Assembly: GCA_016208015.1 (NCBI GenBank)
Contig: JACQYW010000012.1
Location: 536,001 to 600,000, forward strand
Reading direction: 5' to 3'
DNA length: 64,000 nt
Source of the DNA: Nitrosomonadales bacterium
GTDB taxonomy: Bacteria; Pseudomonadota; Gammaproteobacteria; Burkholderiales; Gallionellaceae
The notes below the pieces were generated by a model. It saw only the letters and a program-made list of their open reading frames with translations, had not been told where the DNA came from and ran no database searches. Every line of letters starts with the position of its first letter. Within the stretch, counting starts at the first letter, position 1. Positions 10,052 to 16,359 of this stretch are shown piece after piece. A program made the translations under genes and the position numbers.

Positions 10052-10076
10052 GGGGCCAGGCTCGTATTAATTTTCG
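10052..10076. repeat. 25-bp direct repeat, right copy
   Basis: GGGGCCAGGCTCG followed by TATTAATTTT and CG, differing from the left copy at 9258-9282 at two positions. It begins 16 bp after the stop of the DUF2442-HTH gene. The remaining sequence up to 10174 shows no gene. Confidence 0.6.
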
Positions 10077-10174
10077 TCGCCATATTTCGCTAGAGTTCGA
10101 GTTCACCTTGTTCACCCGTGATGCCTTCCCCCTCCGAGTGATATGGGGTCAGCATCGGAATAGTTTTCAAGTGG

Positions 10175-10202
10175 TTGCCATTTCGCTTGTTTGATGTAAA
10201 CT
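10175..10202 (+). promoter_or_regulatory. Putative sigma-70 promoter of the vapBC-like operon
   Basis: TTGCCA (10175-10180) and TAAACT (10197-10202) are 16 bp apart, placing the start of transcription about 25 bp before the antitoxin ATG. The -10 overlaps a perfect inverted repeat. Confidence 0.5.
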
Positions 10203-10216
10203 AACCGCCATTAGTT
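10199..10216. promoter_or_regulatory. Inverted repeat AACTAA-N6-TTAGTT, putative VapB operator
   Basis: A perfect 6-bp inverted repeat with a 6-bp centre overlaps the -10 element of the vapBC-like promoter. Type II antitoxins usually repress their own operon from such sites. Confidence 0.5.
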
Positions 10217-10233
10217 CAACTGGGGGGGCTGCT

Positions 10234-10482
10234 ATGCTTACCGTCAATATTCACGATGCAAAAACCCAGCTTTCCAAGCTGGTAGATCAAGCTGCACAGG
10301 GCGAGTCGTTCATCATTGCCAAGGCGGGTAAGCCGATGGTGAAGGTTGTCGCGCTGGGCAAGGCGGAAGTCGGAACCAGTAGCCGCCTCGGCTTCATGGC
10401 AGGGGAGTTTACCGTGCCGGACGATTTTGACCAGATGGGCGGCGGTGAGATCGAAAGCCTGTTTGCGGGGCGCAAAGCTTGA
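10234..10482 (+). CDS. Type II antitoxin, Phd/YefM (VapB-like) family
   Basis: The 82-residue protein matches the prevent-host-death fold: MLTVNIHDAKTQLSKLVDQAAQGESFIIAKAGKPMVKVV is the DNA-binding N-terminal core. The remaining residues (FTVPDDFDQMGGGEIESLF) form the typical acidic toxin-wrapping tail. It starts at ATG 10234 behind a G-rich Shine-Dalgarno stretch. The stop overlaps the toxin start (TTGA). It is expected to neutralise the following PIN toxin and repress the operon. Confidence 0.88.
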   Translation: MLTVNIHDAKTQLSKLVDQAAQGESFIIAKAGKPMVKVVALGKAEVGTSSRLGFMAGEFTVPDDFDQMGGGEIESLFAGRKA

Positions 10483-10865
10483 ACCTGTTGCTCGACACTC
10501 ATTTGTTGCTGTGGGCTGCGAGTGAGCCGCAGCGTCTTTCTGCCAAGGCGCGTGCCTTGCTGCTTGATCCCTCCAATCAACTCGTTTTTAGTTCGGCCAG
10601 TTTGTGGGAGATTACAATCAAGAACGGGCTTGAGCGTTCGGATTTCAACGTCGATCCGCGTCGCCTGTGGCGCATGTTGCTGGTCAACGGTTACCGCGAG
10701 TTGTCTGTCACTAGCGAACACACTGTTGCTGTAAATGATCTTCCTCTTTTGCACAAAGACCCGTTCGACCGCATTCTCGTGGCTCAGGCTCGCATAGAAG
10801 GGTTGACGTTGCTGACGGCGGATAAAATGGTGGCGAGGTATGGGGATGGGGTGAGGAAGGTGTAA
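10479..10865 (+). CDS. vapC: Type II toxin VapC, PIN-domain ribonuclease
   Basis: PIN-domain toxins are Mg2+-dependent RNases that cleave tRNA or rRNA. The 128-residue product has the first acidic residue in MNLLLDTH (D6), the conserved glutamate in SLWEITIK (E44), and the HKDPFDRILVAQA segment that supplies further acidic ligands, so the active site looks intact. Translation begins at TTG 10479, overlapping the antitoxin stop; TTG starts are usual when the toxin is coupled this way. Target RNA cannot be told from sequence. Confidence 0.88.
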   Translation: MNLLLDTHLLLWAASEPQRLSAKARALLLDPSNQLVFSSASLWEITIKNGLERSDFNVDPRRLWRMLLVNGYRELSVTSEHTVAVNDLPLLHKDPFDRILVAQARIEGLTLLTADKMVARYGDGVRKV

Positions 10866-10930
10866 CCCGTACATGGGAAGATCATGCCCGCGAATAACTA
10901 TAGGCGACAGACCACGTTTTCTGAGTGACC

Positions 10931-11461
10931 ATGACATCATCGAGCAGCAATAAGCGCATCGTCATCATCGCCGGGCCGAACGGTGCGGGCAAGACGACCT
11001 TTGCGCGGGAGTTCTTGCCGACGGATGCGGAGTTGCCCAACTTTGTGAATGCCGATCTGATCGCTGCCGGGTTGTCGCCTTTTGCGCCAGACCTGGCCGC
11101 GTTCAAGGCTGGGCGGATAATGCTGGAAACGATTGCGGACTATGCGAAGCGCGGCGAGAGTTTTTCATTTGAGACGACGCTTTCTGGTTTGTCATATGCG
11201 CAGATGATCCCGGTCTGGCGTTCTTCCGGATATTTGGTGAAGTTGATTTTCTTGTCCTTGCCCAATGTCGAGATCGCGTTGGAGCGGGTGGCTACACGGG
11301 TGATACAGGGCGGTCACAATGTTCCCGAAGAGGTCATTCGGCGGCGCTTTGCCCATGGCATCAAGAATTTCCAGAGTTACAAGGGGCTGGTGGATAGCTG
11401 GCAACTGTACGATAATTCCGGTGCACCTCCTGTTTTACTAGATGAAAGGCAGTACAAATGA
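10931..11461 (+). CDS. Zeta-toxin-like P-loop kinase
   Basis: This 176-residue protein has a Walker A motif GPNGAGKTT at residues 15-23, an early acidic NADLIAAGLSP segment, and FSFETTLSG, which are typical of the zeta-toxin/AAA_33 kinase group. Zeta toxins phosphorylate UDP-N-acetylglucosamine and block wall synthesis. Chromosomal members of this compact type have not all been shown to be toxins, so the substrate is open. ATG 10931 is preferred; GTG 10925 is possible. The stop overlaps the start of a 51-residue gene (ATGA). An upstream epsilon-type antitoxin is absent. Confidence 0.8.
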   Translation: MTSSSSNKRIVIIAGPNGAGKTTFAREFLPTDAELPNFVNADLIAAGLSPFAPDLAAFKAGRIMLETIADYAKRGESFSFETTLSGLSYAQMIPVWRSSGYLVKLIFLSLPNVEIALERVATRVIQGGHNVPEEVIRRRFAHGIKNFQSYKGLVDSWQLYDNSGAPPVLLDERQYK

Positions 11462-11613
11462 AATCGCCAGTTTCTCATCTGAAAGACCCCGACCTGCAAA
11501 AAGCCCCGCAGGCATTGATGCGCGCTTCCGAGAAGGCGCGACAACTGGCAGAACAAACCGGCACGCCCTTTGTTGTGCGCAAATCCACTACCGCAGACAA
11601 GCGGAGTAAATAA
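11458..11613 (+). CDS. Small 51-residue protein coupled to the zeta-like gene, putative antitoxin
   Basis: The reading frame from ATG 11458 to TAA 11613 encodes 51 residues beginning MKSPVSHLKDPDLQKAP. The centre, QALMRASEKARQLAEQTGTP, is a likely amphipathic helix, followed by FVVRKST, a short strand. I recall similarly sized proteins of this pattern next to zeta-like kinases in other bacteria. The ATGA overlap with the kinase gene argues for a coupled pair in which this is the antidote. Function is inferred only from position and size. Confidence 0.65.
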   Translation: MKSPVSHLKDPDLQKAPQALMRASEKARQLAEQTGTPFVVRKSTTADKRSK

Positions 11614-11712
11614 GGCCTATACAACCACCCCACGGTTGAACTGAAATGGCAGCCTCATGGAGCTTATGGGGTCCGCATCGCAATAGATTCTTTGCGGGAC
11701 GAAAGATTCGCC

Positions 11713-11740
11713 TTGCCTTTATTTCCCCTCCCGCTAGAAT
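11713..11740 (+). promoter_or_regulatory. Putative promoter of the Phd/ParE operon
   Basis: TTGCCT (11713-11718) and TAGAAT (11735-11740) are spaced by 16 bp, 33 bp before ATG 11773. Immediately downstream CACCG (11741-11745) and CGGTG (11761-11765) form a spaced inverted repeat that could be an operator. Confidence 0.5.
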
Positions 11741-11772
11741 CACCGTATTCAGTCCTTATTCGGTGACCTGCC

Positions 11773-12054
11773 ATGCAAGAGCAAATCATCAGCCTGACCG
11801 ATTTCAAAACTTCCGCCAGCCGTTTGTTGCAGGAGACGCGCGGGGGAGCCAATATCATTTTGACGCAGAACGGTTCGGCGAGTGCGGTGGTGCAGGACTA
11901 TGCAACCTACCGCGCCCAGCAGGATGCCTTCCTGATGTTGAAGCTGATGGTGCAGGGCGAGGCCGATGTGCAAAAGAATCGTGTCACTCCGCAAGCCAGG
12001 GTTTTCGATGGATTGCGCGCATCTTTGCTGAAGCAGCAAAAGAAACATGGCTGA
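11773..12054 (+). CDS. Type II antitoxin, Phd/YefM family
   Basis: The 93-residue product begins MQEQIISLTDFKTSASRLLQET, the Phd/YefM DNA-binding pattern, and includes IILTQNGSASAVVQDYATY. The tail (about residues 55-93) is charged and helical, as expected for the toxin-binding part. The last 8 bases overlap the following ParE/RelE gene. It is unrelated in sequence detail to the antitoxin at 10234, so the two systems probably do not cross-neutralise. Confidence 0.87.
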   Translation: MQEQIISLTDFKTSASRLLQETRGGANIILTQNGSASAVVQDYATYRAQQDAFLMLKLMVQGEADVQKNRVTPQARVFDGLRASLLKQQKKHG

Positions 12055-12379
12055 AGCCAGGACGTATCAGGTGCTGTGGTCGCATACGGCGCAGCAGGAT
12101 TTGACGGAGATCATCGAGTACATTGCGCAGGATAGTATTGGCGATGCGCTGGCGATCTTGCAGAAGCTGGAAACCAAAGCCGCACTTTTGATCACCTTGC
12201 CCAATCGCGGCCGCGTCGTGCCTGAGTTGTTGCATACCGGCATCTCGCAATACAGGGAGCTGGTCAGCGCGCCCTGGCGCATCGTTTACCGGGTTGATAA
12301 CAAGCAGGTGTTGATCATGGCGGTGCTGGATAGTCGGCGCGATTTGCAGGCGGTGCTGCTCAACCGTCTTGCGCGCTAG
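12047..12379 (+). CDS. Type II toxin, ParE/RelE family
   Basis: The 110-residue protein has the ParE layout: VLWSHTAQQDLTEIIEYIAQDS forms the two N-terminal helices, GRVVPELLHTGISQYRELVSAPWRIVYRVDNKQVLIMAVLDSRRDLQ is the beta core with conserved arginines. ParE members poison gyrase, while RelE members cleave mRNA on the ribosome; this sequence looks nearer ParE because of the YRELV..WRIVYRV and VLDSRRD pattern. ATG 12047 lies inside the antitoxin gene. Confidence 0.87.
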   Translation: MAEARTYQVLWSHTAQQDLTEIIEYIAQDSIGDALAILQKLETKAALLITLPNRGRVVPELLHTGISQYRELVSAPWRIVYRVDNKQVLIMAVLDSRRDLQAVLLNRLAR

Positions 12380-12418
12380 CAGAGCCTGCTGAAGCGGAAC
12401 GCATTGCGAGGATGCTGA

Positions 12419-12700
12419 ATGATTCCTGCAACTCTTAACATCACGGCGGTTGAGTCTGTCGGCGAATATGCGCTGCGTCTGTCTTTCGATGACGGCACTG
12501 TGCAGACGGTGGATTTCAAATCGTTCCTGTCGCTTTCGCGTCACCCCGATATCCGCGCTTACCTCGAACCCGCGCGCTTCGCGACGTATCGCATCGAGTA
12601 TGGCGAATTGGTTTGGGGTGATTACGATCTGTGCTTTCCCATTTCCGACTTGTACCAGAACAGGCTGGTGCCGGATGGTGTGTTGAAAAAGGCAGCATGA
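12419..12700 (+). CDS. DUF2442 family protein, orphan
   Basis: This 93-residue protein follows the DUF2442 pattern: NITAVESVGEYALRLSFDDGTVQTVDFKSFL, then a spacer, then YRIEYGELVWGDYDLCFPISDLYQ. DUF2442 proteins have no assigned function and are often next to DUF4160. Here the DUF4160 partner is missing, unlike the pair at 9347-10035. An AGGATGCTG context precedes ATG 12419. It closes the run of small plus-strand genes 40 bp after the ParE gene and may share its transcript. Confidence 0.78.
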   Translation: MIPATLNITAVESVGEYALRLSFDDGTVQTVDFKSFLSLSRHPDIRAYLEPARFATYRIEYGELVWGDYDLCFPISDLYQNRLVPDGVLKKAA

Positions 12701-12820
12701 TGATTAGGTTATCCAAGGAAACACTGAACAAGTCGTCACACCGGCCCTTCGGCAAGCTCAGGGCAGCTGACCTTTGGTCAGGCCGGTGTCCAGTTGATTA
12801 AAAGCACTGGATACCGGCCT

Positions 12821-12905
12821 GATGGAACTACTGATGGAACTACCGGTGGAACTACTGCCATCTGACTAAGGCAGCAAGCTGCCAAGTCGCTGGTTATCCG
12901 CCGGA
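12821..12905. repeat. Dispersed intergenic repeat, copy 2, with a 12-bp tandem triplication
   Basis: Three tandem 12-mers (GATGGAACTACT, GATGGAACTACC, GGTGGAACTACT; 12821-12856) lead into a hairpin GGCAGC-AA-GCTGCC (12870-12883) and AAGTCGCTGGTTATCCG. Copy 1 at 4845-4912 has only one 12-mer. The sequence ACTGGATACCGGCCTG also occurs near both copies. The rest of the 250-bp gap 12701-12950 shows no gene. Confidence 0.7.
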
Positions 12906-12950
12906 ATGACGAGTGAGTGATTGATTTGGCCAGAGCTCGACCGATGGGGA

Positions 12951-13226
12951 TCAGCTTTCCTCGATGGTGGTCGATGTGTACTCAATGCCGCCGACCCAGC
13001 TTGCGGCGAGGTTGTAGGCCCAGGCGCCTATCACGGTGAAGATGAAGCCGAAGATCAAATAGAAGAACGGGAAGACGATCAGCATGACCATCGATGGCCC
13101 GGGCGAGTGTGAGAAGGAGAACATGACGGCCATCATGGCGATCAACGGCAGGCTCATCAGGAAATAGAGGACTGCAAAGACCTTGGCGGTCTGGAACGGT
13201 GCGATGTTGATGATCTGTTTTTTCAT
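12951..13226 (-). CDS. Small two-span membrane protein
   Basis: The 91-residue product has two strong hydrophobic segments (about residues 16-38 and 46-72) with a short SHSPGPS loop, and a polar C-terminal tail. The pattern resembles DUF3566-like small membrane proteins, but I am not certain of the family. It lies 76 bp upstream of the transglutaminase gene's stop and is transcribed in the same direction, so on this strand it follows that gene. Confidence 0.65.
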   Translation of the reverse strand: MKKQIINIAPFQTAKVFAVLYFLMSLPLIAMMAVMFSFSHSPGPSMVMLIVFPFFYLIFGFIFTVIGAWAYNLAASWVGGIEYTSTTIEES

Positions 13227-13302
13227 GGTGACTCCCTCTGGTTTTATTGAATTTTGACGGGGTGGCGCCGCGGCCGCCGCGGTGTCGCCCCTTCACTTGG
13301 TG

Positions 13303-15171
13303 CTATTTGTACAGCACTTGCTCTTTCAGGTTGTCCATCGCCTTTTCAGCCAGCTTCTCGTAGGCGGCGGAGATCTCCGGCGCACAGACGTTGCCTTTGG
13401 TGCGGTCATCCAGTGTGCGCTTGACGGTGAGGATGTTGCCCTTCAGTTTGTAGGTCGCGGTGTAGGTGACGAAGTCGTTGGCAAGCTTCATGTTCTCCGG
13501 AATGGACAGCACCTTGAGTTTCTTCGGCAGTTCGATGATGTATTCCTCGGTCACGTTGCCGCCCGAGCAGGTGATGGCGGCTTCTTTTTCGGGTTCCAGC
13601 TCGCTCTGCAGATAGCCGTGGATCGGCGTGGCGATCCCAAGCGGAGAGTAGATGTAGAACGCGCCTGTTCCCGGCAGCTTGATGAATTTCTCGACCTTGT
13701 AGTCGGCCTTGTAGTGGTATTTGTCGGTGAGTTCGGTGGGGTCGTCCTTGACGAACTTGCCGCTGCCGATCCTGCCTTGTGCGCGGTACATCTCCTTGAT
13801 CATATCTTCTTCGGTGTCCTTGGAGAGGTCGCGCGCCCATTCTCTGGTGCTTGCCGCGCTGGTCCCATGCTGGAAAACCTCGACGCTGCCGGAGACCGAG
13901 CCGTCATCCGCGATCTTGAATCTGTTCTTGACGATATCCTTGTTGCTGCCGACCGGCGGCACCGGGGTCTTTACGCCGTCCTTGTAGCCTTCGACCAGCA
14001 GCACGGGCTTGTCCTGGTCACCGTAGGGCAGCATGCCGAACGGCGTGGAATCCGAAGTGGAGTCGACGAACAGGTCGAATGCGGGCAGGTAGTTGATGAC
14101 GTGGTTGACGGTGGAGACGACCGGGACCTTGGCCAGCTGGTAGGCCGAGCCAGAGTTCACCAGCGCCTGGGTGCTCTTGATGCCGCGCGCGGTGAGCAGC
14201 GCCTGTAGCAGGGTGGCGTGGTCCTTGCAGTCGCCCATCTTGTTGTCGAGGATGAAATCCAGTTCGCGCGGCACCACGGCGCCGATGCCGATGCAGTTGC
14301 CGGCATAGGTGATGTTGGTGGCGACCCATTCGTACAGGGCGCGAGCCTGTTCCTTCGGTGTGGTCTTGTCCTTGACGATCTCGTTGGCCAGTTTGTTCAC
14401 GCGTTCGGTGACGGCGGCCTTGGGCAGGGCGCGTTCACCATAGGCGGCGGCGATGTCTGCATAGGTCTTGAAGGTGGAGAAGGACAGGCCAACGACCTTG
14501 TCGGCATCGAACACCGAGTAGTTGCGGCGGTCGGTCTTGACCGGCTTGGGATTGGCGTAGGTCCACTCGATGATCTTGCGGTCGCCTTTGGTCTCGCTGG
14601 CCGATTCTTTCATGCCGCGCGCTTCGTGTTGCACCCACATCGATGCCGGGTAGTCGAAGCGCACGCGCACATCGTCGTAGGCGGTCTGGTCGTAGAAGTA
14701 ATGCACGGTCGAGTAATGTCCGGGGAACATGGGCTGGGTCTGGATGAGCTTGTAGGAAAACACCACCTTGTCGCCGACCGCGACATCGGGGAACACGACG
14801 GTCATCGTGGTCCAGTCGGAGTAGACCGGCGAATCCTTGCCTTTGCCGCTGTTCACCTCGATCTGGTAGTTGTCCTTGGGCACGTCGATGCGTTTGCCGT
14901 CCGCTTTCAGGGTATAGGCCGCGATGACTTCGCCTTTCTGTGCGCTGGTGCTGTAACTGACGGAGGCGCGCTTCGACCATTCCAGCGCGGTCTCTTTCAG
15001 TACGCTCTTGGACCATTCATGCGACTCGACGGCGGTGCCGTCTGCATTGATGACATAGGACGCATGGTAGTGGTTGAAGCGGATCTGCAGTTCCATCGGA
15101 TCGCCGGCAACGGCGTGAACCGGGCAGCAAAATACCCATGCGGCAAAGAAAGCGGCGAAAGCGATTTTCAT
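13303..15171 (-). CDS. Exported DUF3857/transglutaminase-domain protein
   Basis: The 622-residue protein has a signal peptide (about residues 1-23, cleaving near AVAGDP), an N-terminal beta-rich DUF3857-type region, and a transglutaminase-like cysteine-protease fold. The catalytic triad is visible: C315 in MGDCKDHATL, H357 in TVNHVINYL and D370 in LFVDSTSDS. Substrate is unknown; such proteins are periplasmic and may be peptidases or peptide-crosslinking enzymes. ATG 15171 is chosen because it begins the signal peptide and follows a GAGAG ribosome-binding site; an extension to 15288 has no signal character. Confidence 0.83.
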   Translation of the reverse strand: MKIAFAAFFAAWVFCCPVHAVAGDPMELQIRFNHYHASYVINADGTAVESHEWSKSVLKETALEWSKRASVSYSTSAQKGEVIAAYTLKADGKRIDVPKDNYQIEVNSGKGKDSPVYSDWTTMTVVFPDVAVGDKVVFSYKLIQTQPMFPGHYSTVHYFYDQTAYDDVRVRFDYPASMWVQHEARGMKESASETKGDRKIIEWTYANPKPVKTDRRNYSVFDADKVVGLSFSTFKTYADIAAAYGERALPKAAVTERVNKLANEIVKDKTTPKEQARALYEWVATNITYAGNCIGIGAVVPRELDFILDNKMGDCKDHATLLQALLTARGIKSTQALVNSGSAYQLAKVPVVSTVNHVINYLPAFDLFVDSTSDSTPFGMLPYGDQDKPVLLVEGYKDGVKTPVPPVGSNKDIVKNRFKIADDGSVSGSVEVFQHGTSAASTREWARDLSKDTEEDMIKEMYRAQGRIGSGKFVKDDPTELTDKYHYKADYKVEKFIKLPGTGAFYIYSPLGIATPIHGYLQSELEPEKEAAITCSGGNVTEEYIIELPKKLKVLSIPENMKLANDFVTYTATYKLKGNILTVKRTLDDRTKGNVCAPEISAAYEKLAEKAMDNLKEQVLYK

Positions 15172-15502
15172 GTGGTCTCTCGGGTCGTTAGTGAAAAGAA
15201 TGGTCAAGCGCAGGCAGCGACAGAGGGGGGGCTGAGGGGTGGTGCTTCGGTGGAGATCGTGATCAAGTACTTCCCCTTTGCTGAACAAGTCGTGCTGCCG
15301 GCGATGCTTCCCCTATGTGCGGGAATCGATCCTTGCGCCAGCCGTCCTGTTCTGGGGATGCCGCTGTGAGTCTCGCGCCGTGCATGCGGTGCGATATACC
15401 TGTGGCGGATTTGCAAGTGGGGTGAACTTTAGGGGAGATGCGCGGTGGGTGTCAATGCCATTGATCTGAGTGGGGCCGGGTGCGTTTGTGCAGTGCTGCT
15501 GT
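15172..15502. other. 331-bp intergenic stretch without recognised gene
   Basis: The region lies between two minus-strand genes. Short open frames in it lack a convincing ribosome-binding site or protein-like composition. I see no tRNA, hairpin terminator or repeat. Confidence 0.5.
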
Positions 15503-16183
15503 TCAGTTCTCGAAGGTGACGAACAGGCCGATGTGGGAGCCGTTGTAGGGGGCGTTGGCGGGCTGGGTAGGGGGCGGGGTTGCCGAACTGGTGTAGGACT
15601 CGACCTCGTAGGTCTCTTTCACATAGCGCAGGTCGACCCAGCCGTAGGGGCGGACGTGATAGCCGATCTCGACGACGCTGCCACGGGTGTTCTTGAAGTT
15701 GATCCTTTCGGTCACGCCGTTGATGGTGGAGGTGGCTCTGGACGAGTAGGAGTAGCGCATGCCGCCGCCGAGGCGCACGTTGCCCGGCAATTCGACGTAG
15801 GCCAGCGCCTCGAGCGGGACGCGGCGGAACGAGGCGTTGTCGTTCTCGTAATAGTCGTAATCGTAGTGGTAGTTGACGCTGAGCGCGACGGAGAGCGGGA
15901 GGAGGCTCATCCGGTAGCGCGTGCCCATGCCGATCTGGTTGATGCCGCCCGCGCTGATCTCGCGCTTGGAGCCGTCATTGAGCGTGATGTTGGTGATGCC
16001 GTCGCCGCCGCCGGTGATGCCCTCGCGCACCAGGAAATGAAAGCCCTCATCTCTGTACGGCGTGGAATACGGACGCACGCTTTCGAACGAGTCGTCGAAG
16101 GACGCAGCATGGGCGACTAGCGGCGGCATGGCGATCAGGGCGAGGATGGCGCAAAGTGATCTGCCGGGTCGTATCACATTCAC
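15503..16183 (-). CDS. Putative outer-membrane beta-barrel protein
   Basis: A signal peptide (about residues 1-27, ending HAASF) precedes alternating hydrophobic strands such as LSVALSVNYHYDYDYYEN, LEALAYVELPGNVRLGGGMRYSYSS and GSVVEIGYHVRPYGWVDLRYVKETYEVESY. The chain ends HIGLFVTFEN; barrel proteins often end in an aromatic residue, here one before the last. At 226 residues an eight-strand barrel is plausible. The function is unknown. It is divergent from the MASE3 cyclic-di-GMP gene. Confidence 0.65.
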   Translation of the reverse strand: MNVIRPGRSLCAILALIAMPPLVAHAASFDDSFESVRPYSTPYRDEGFHFLVREGITGGGDGITNITLNDGSKREISAGGINQIGMGTRYRMSLLPLSVALSVNYHYDYDYYENDNASFRRVPLEALAYVELPGNVRLGGGMRYSYSSRATSTINGVTERINFKNTRGSVVEIGYHVRPYGWVDLRYVKETYEVESYTSSATPPPTQPANAPYNGSHIGLFVTFEN

Positions 16184-16359
16184 CCTGAGGCCTCCTTGGT
16201 CGGGTATGTGCTGGTTATGCGTGGTGCTTGAACTCTAGGTGAGTTGGTCGCGGGGTGTCAATGACGACATGTCGGTTCTTCGGCGGATACATTTACGGGC
16301 CCGACGGTGCTATGCTTCGACCGGGGAAAAAAATAAGAACTGTCCTGAAGGAAGCCGAT

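Noticed and set aside
9215..10174. Insertion-sequence transposase between the 25-bp direct repeats
   Set aside because: The enclosed frames are DUF4160 and DUF2442-HTH; no DDE or HUH motif is seen.
6851..12700. CRISPR array or cas genes in the island
   Set aside because: No regularly spaced repeats or Cas motifs are present; the repeats found are two direct copies only.
13282..14208. A 308-residue plus-strand frame over the transglutaminase gene
   Set aside because: The minus strand has a signal peptide and a full Cys-His-Asp triad, and the plus-strand product has a shadow-like Asp/Val/Gly/Arg composition.
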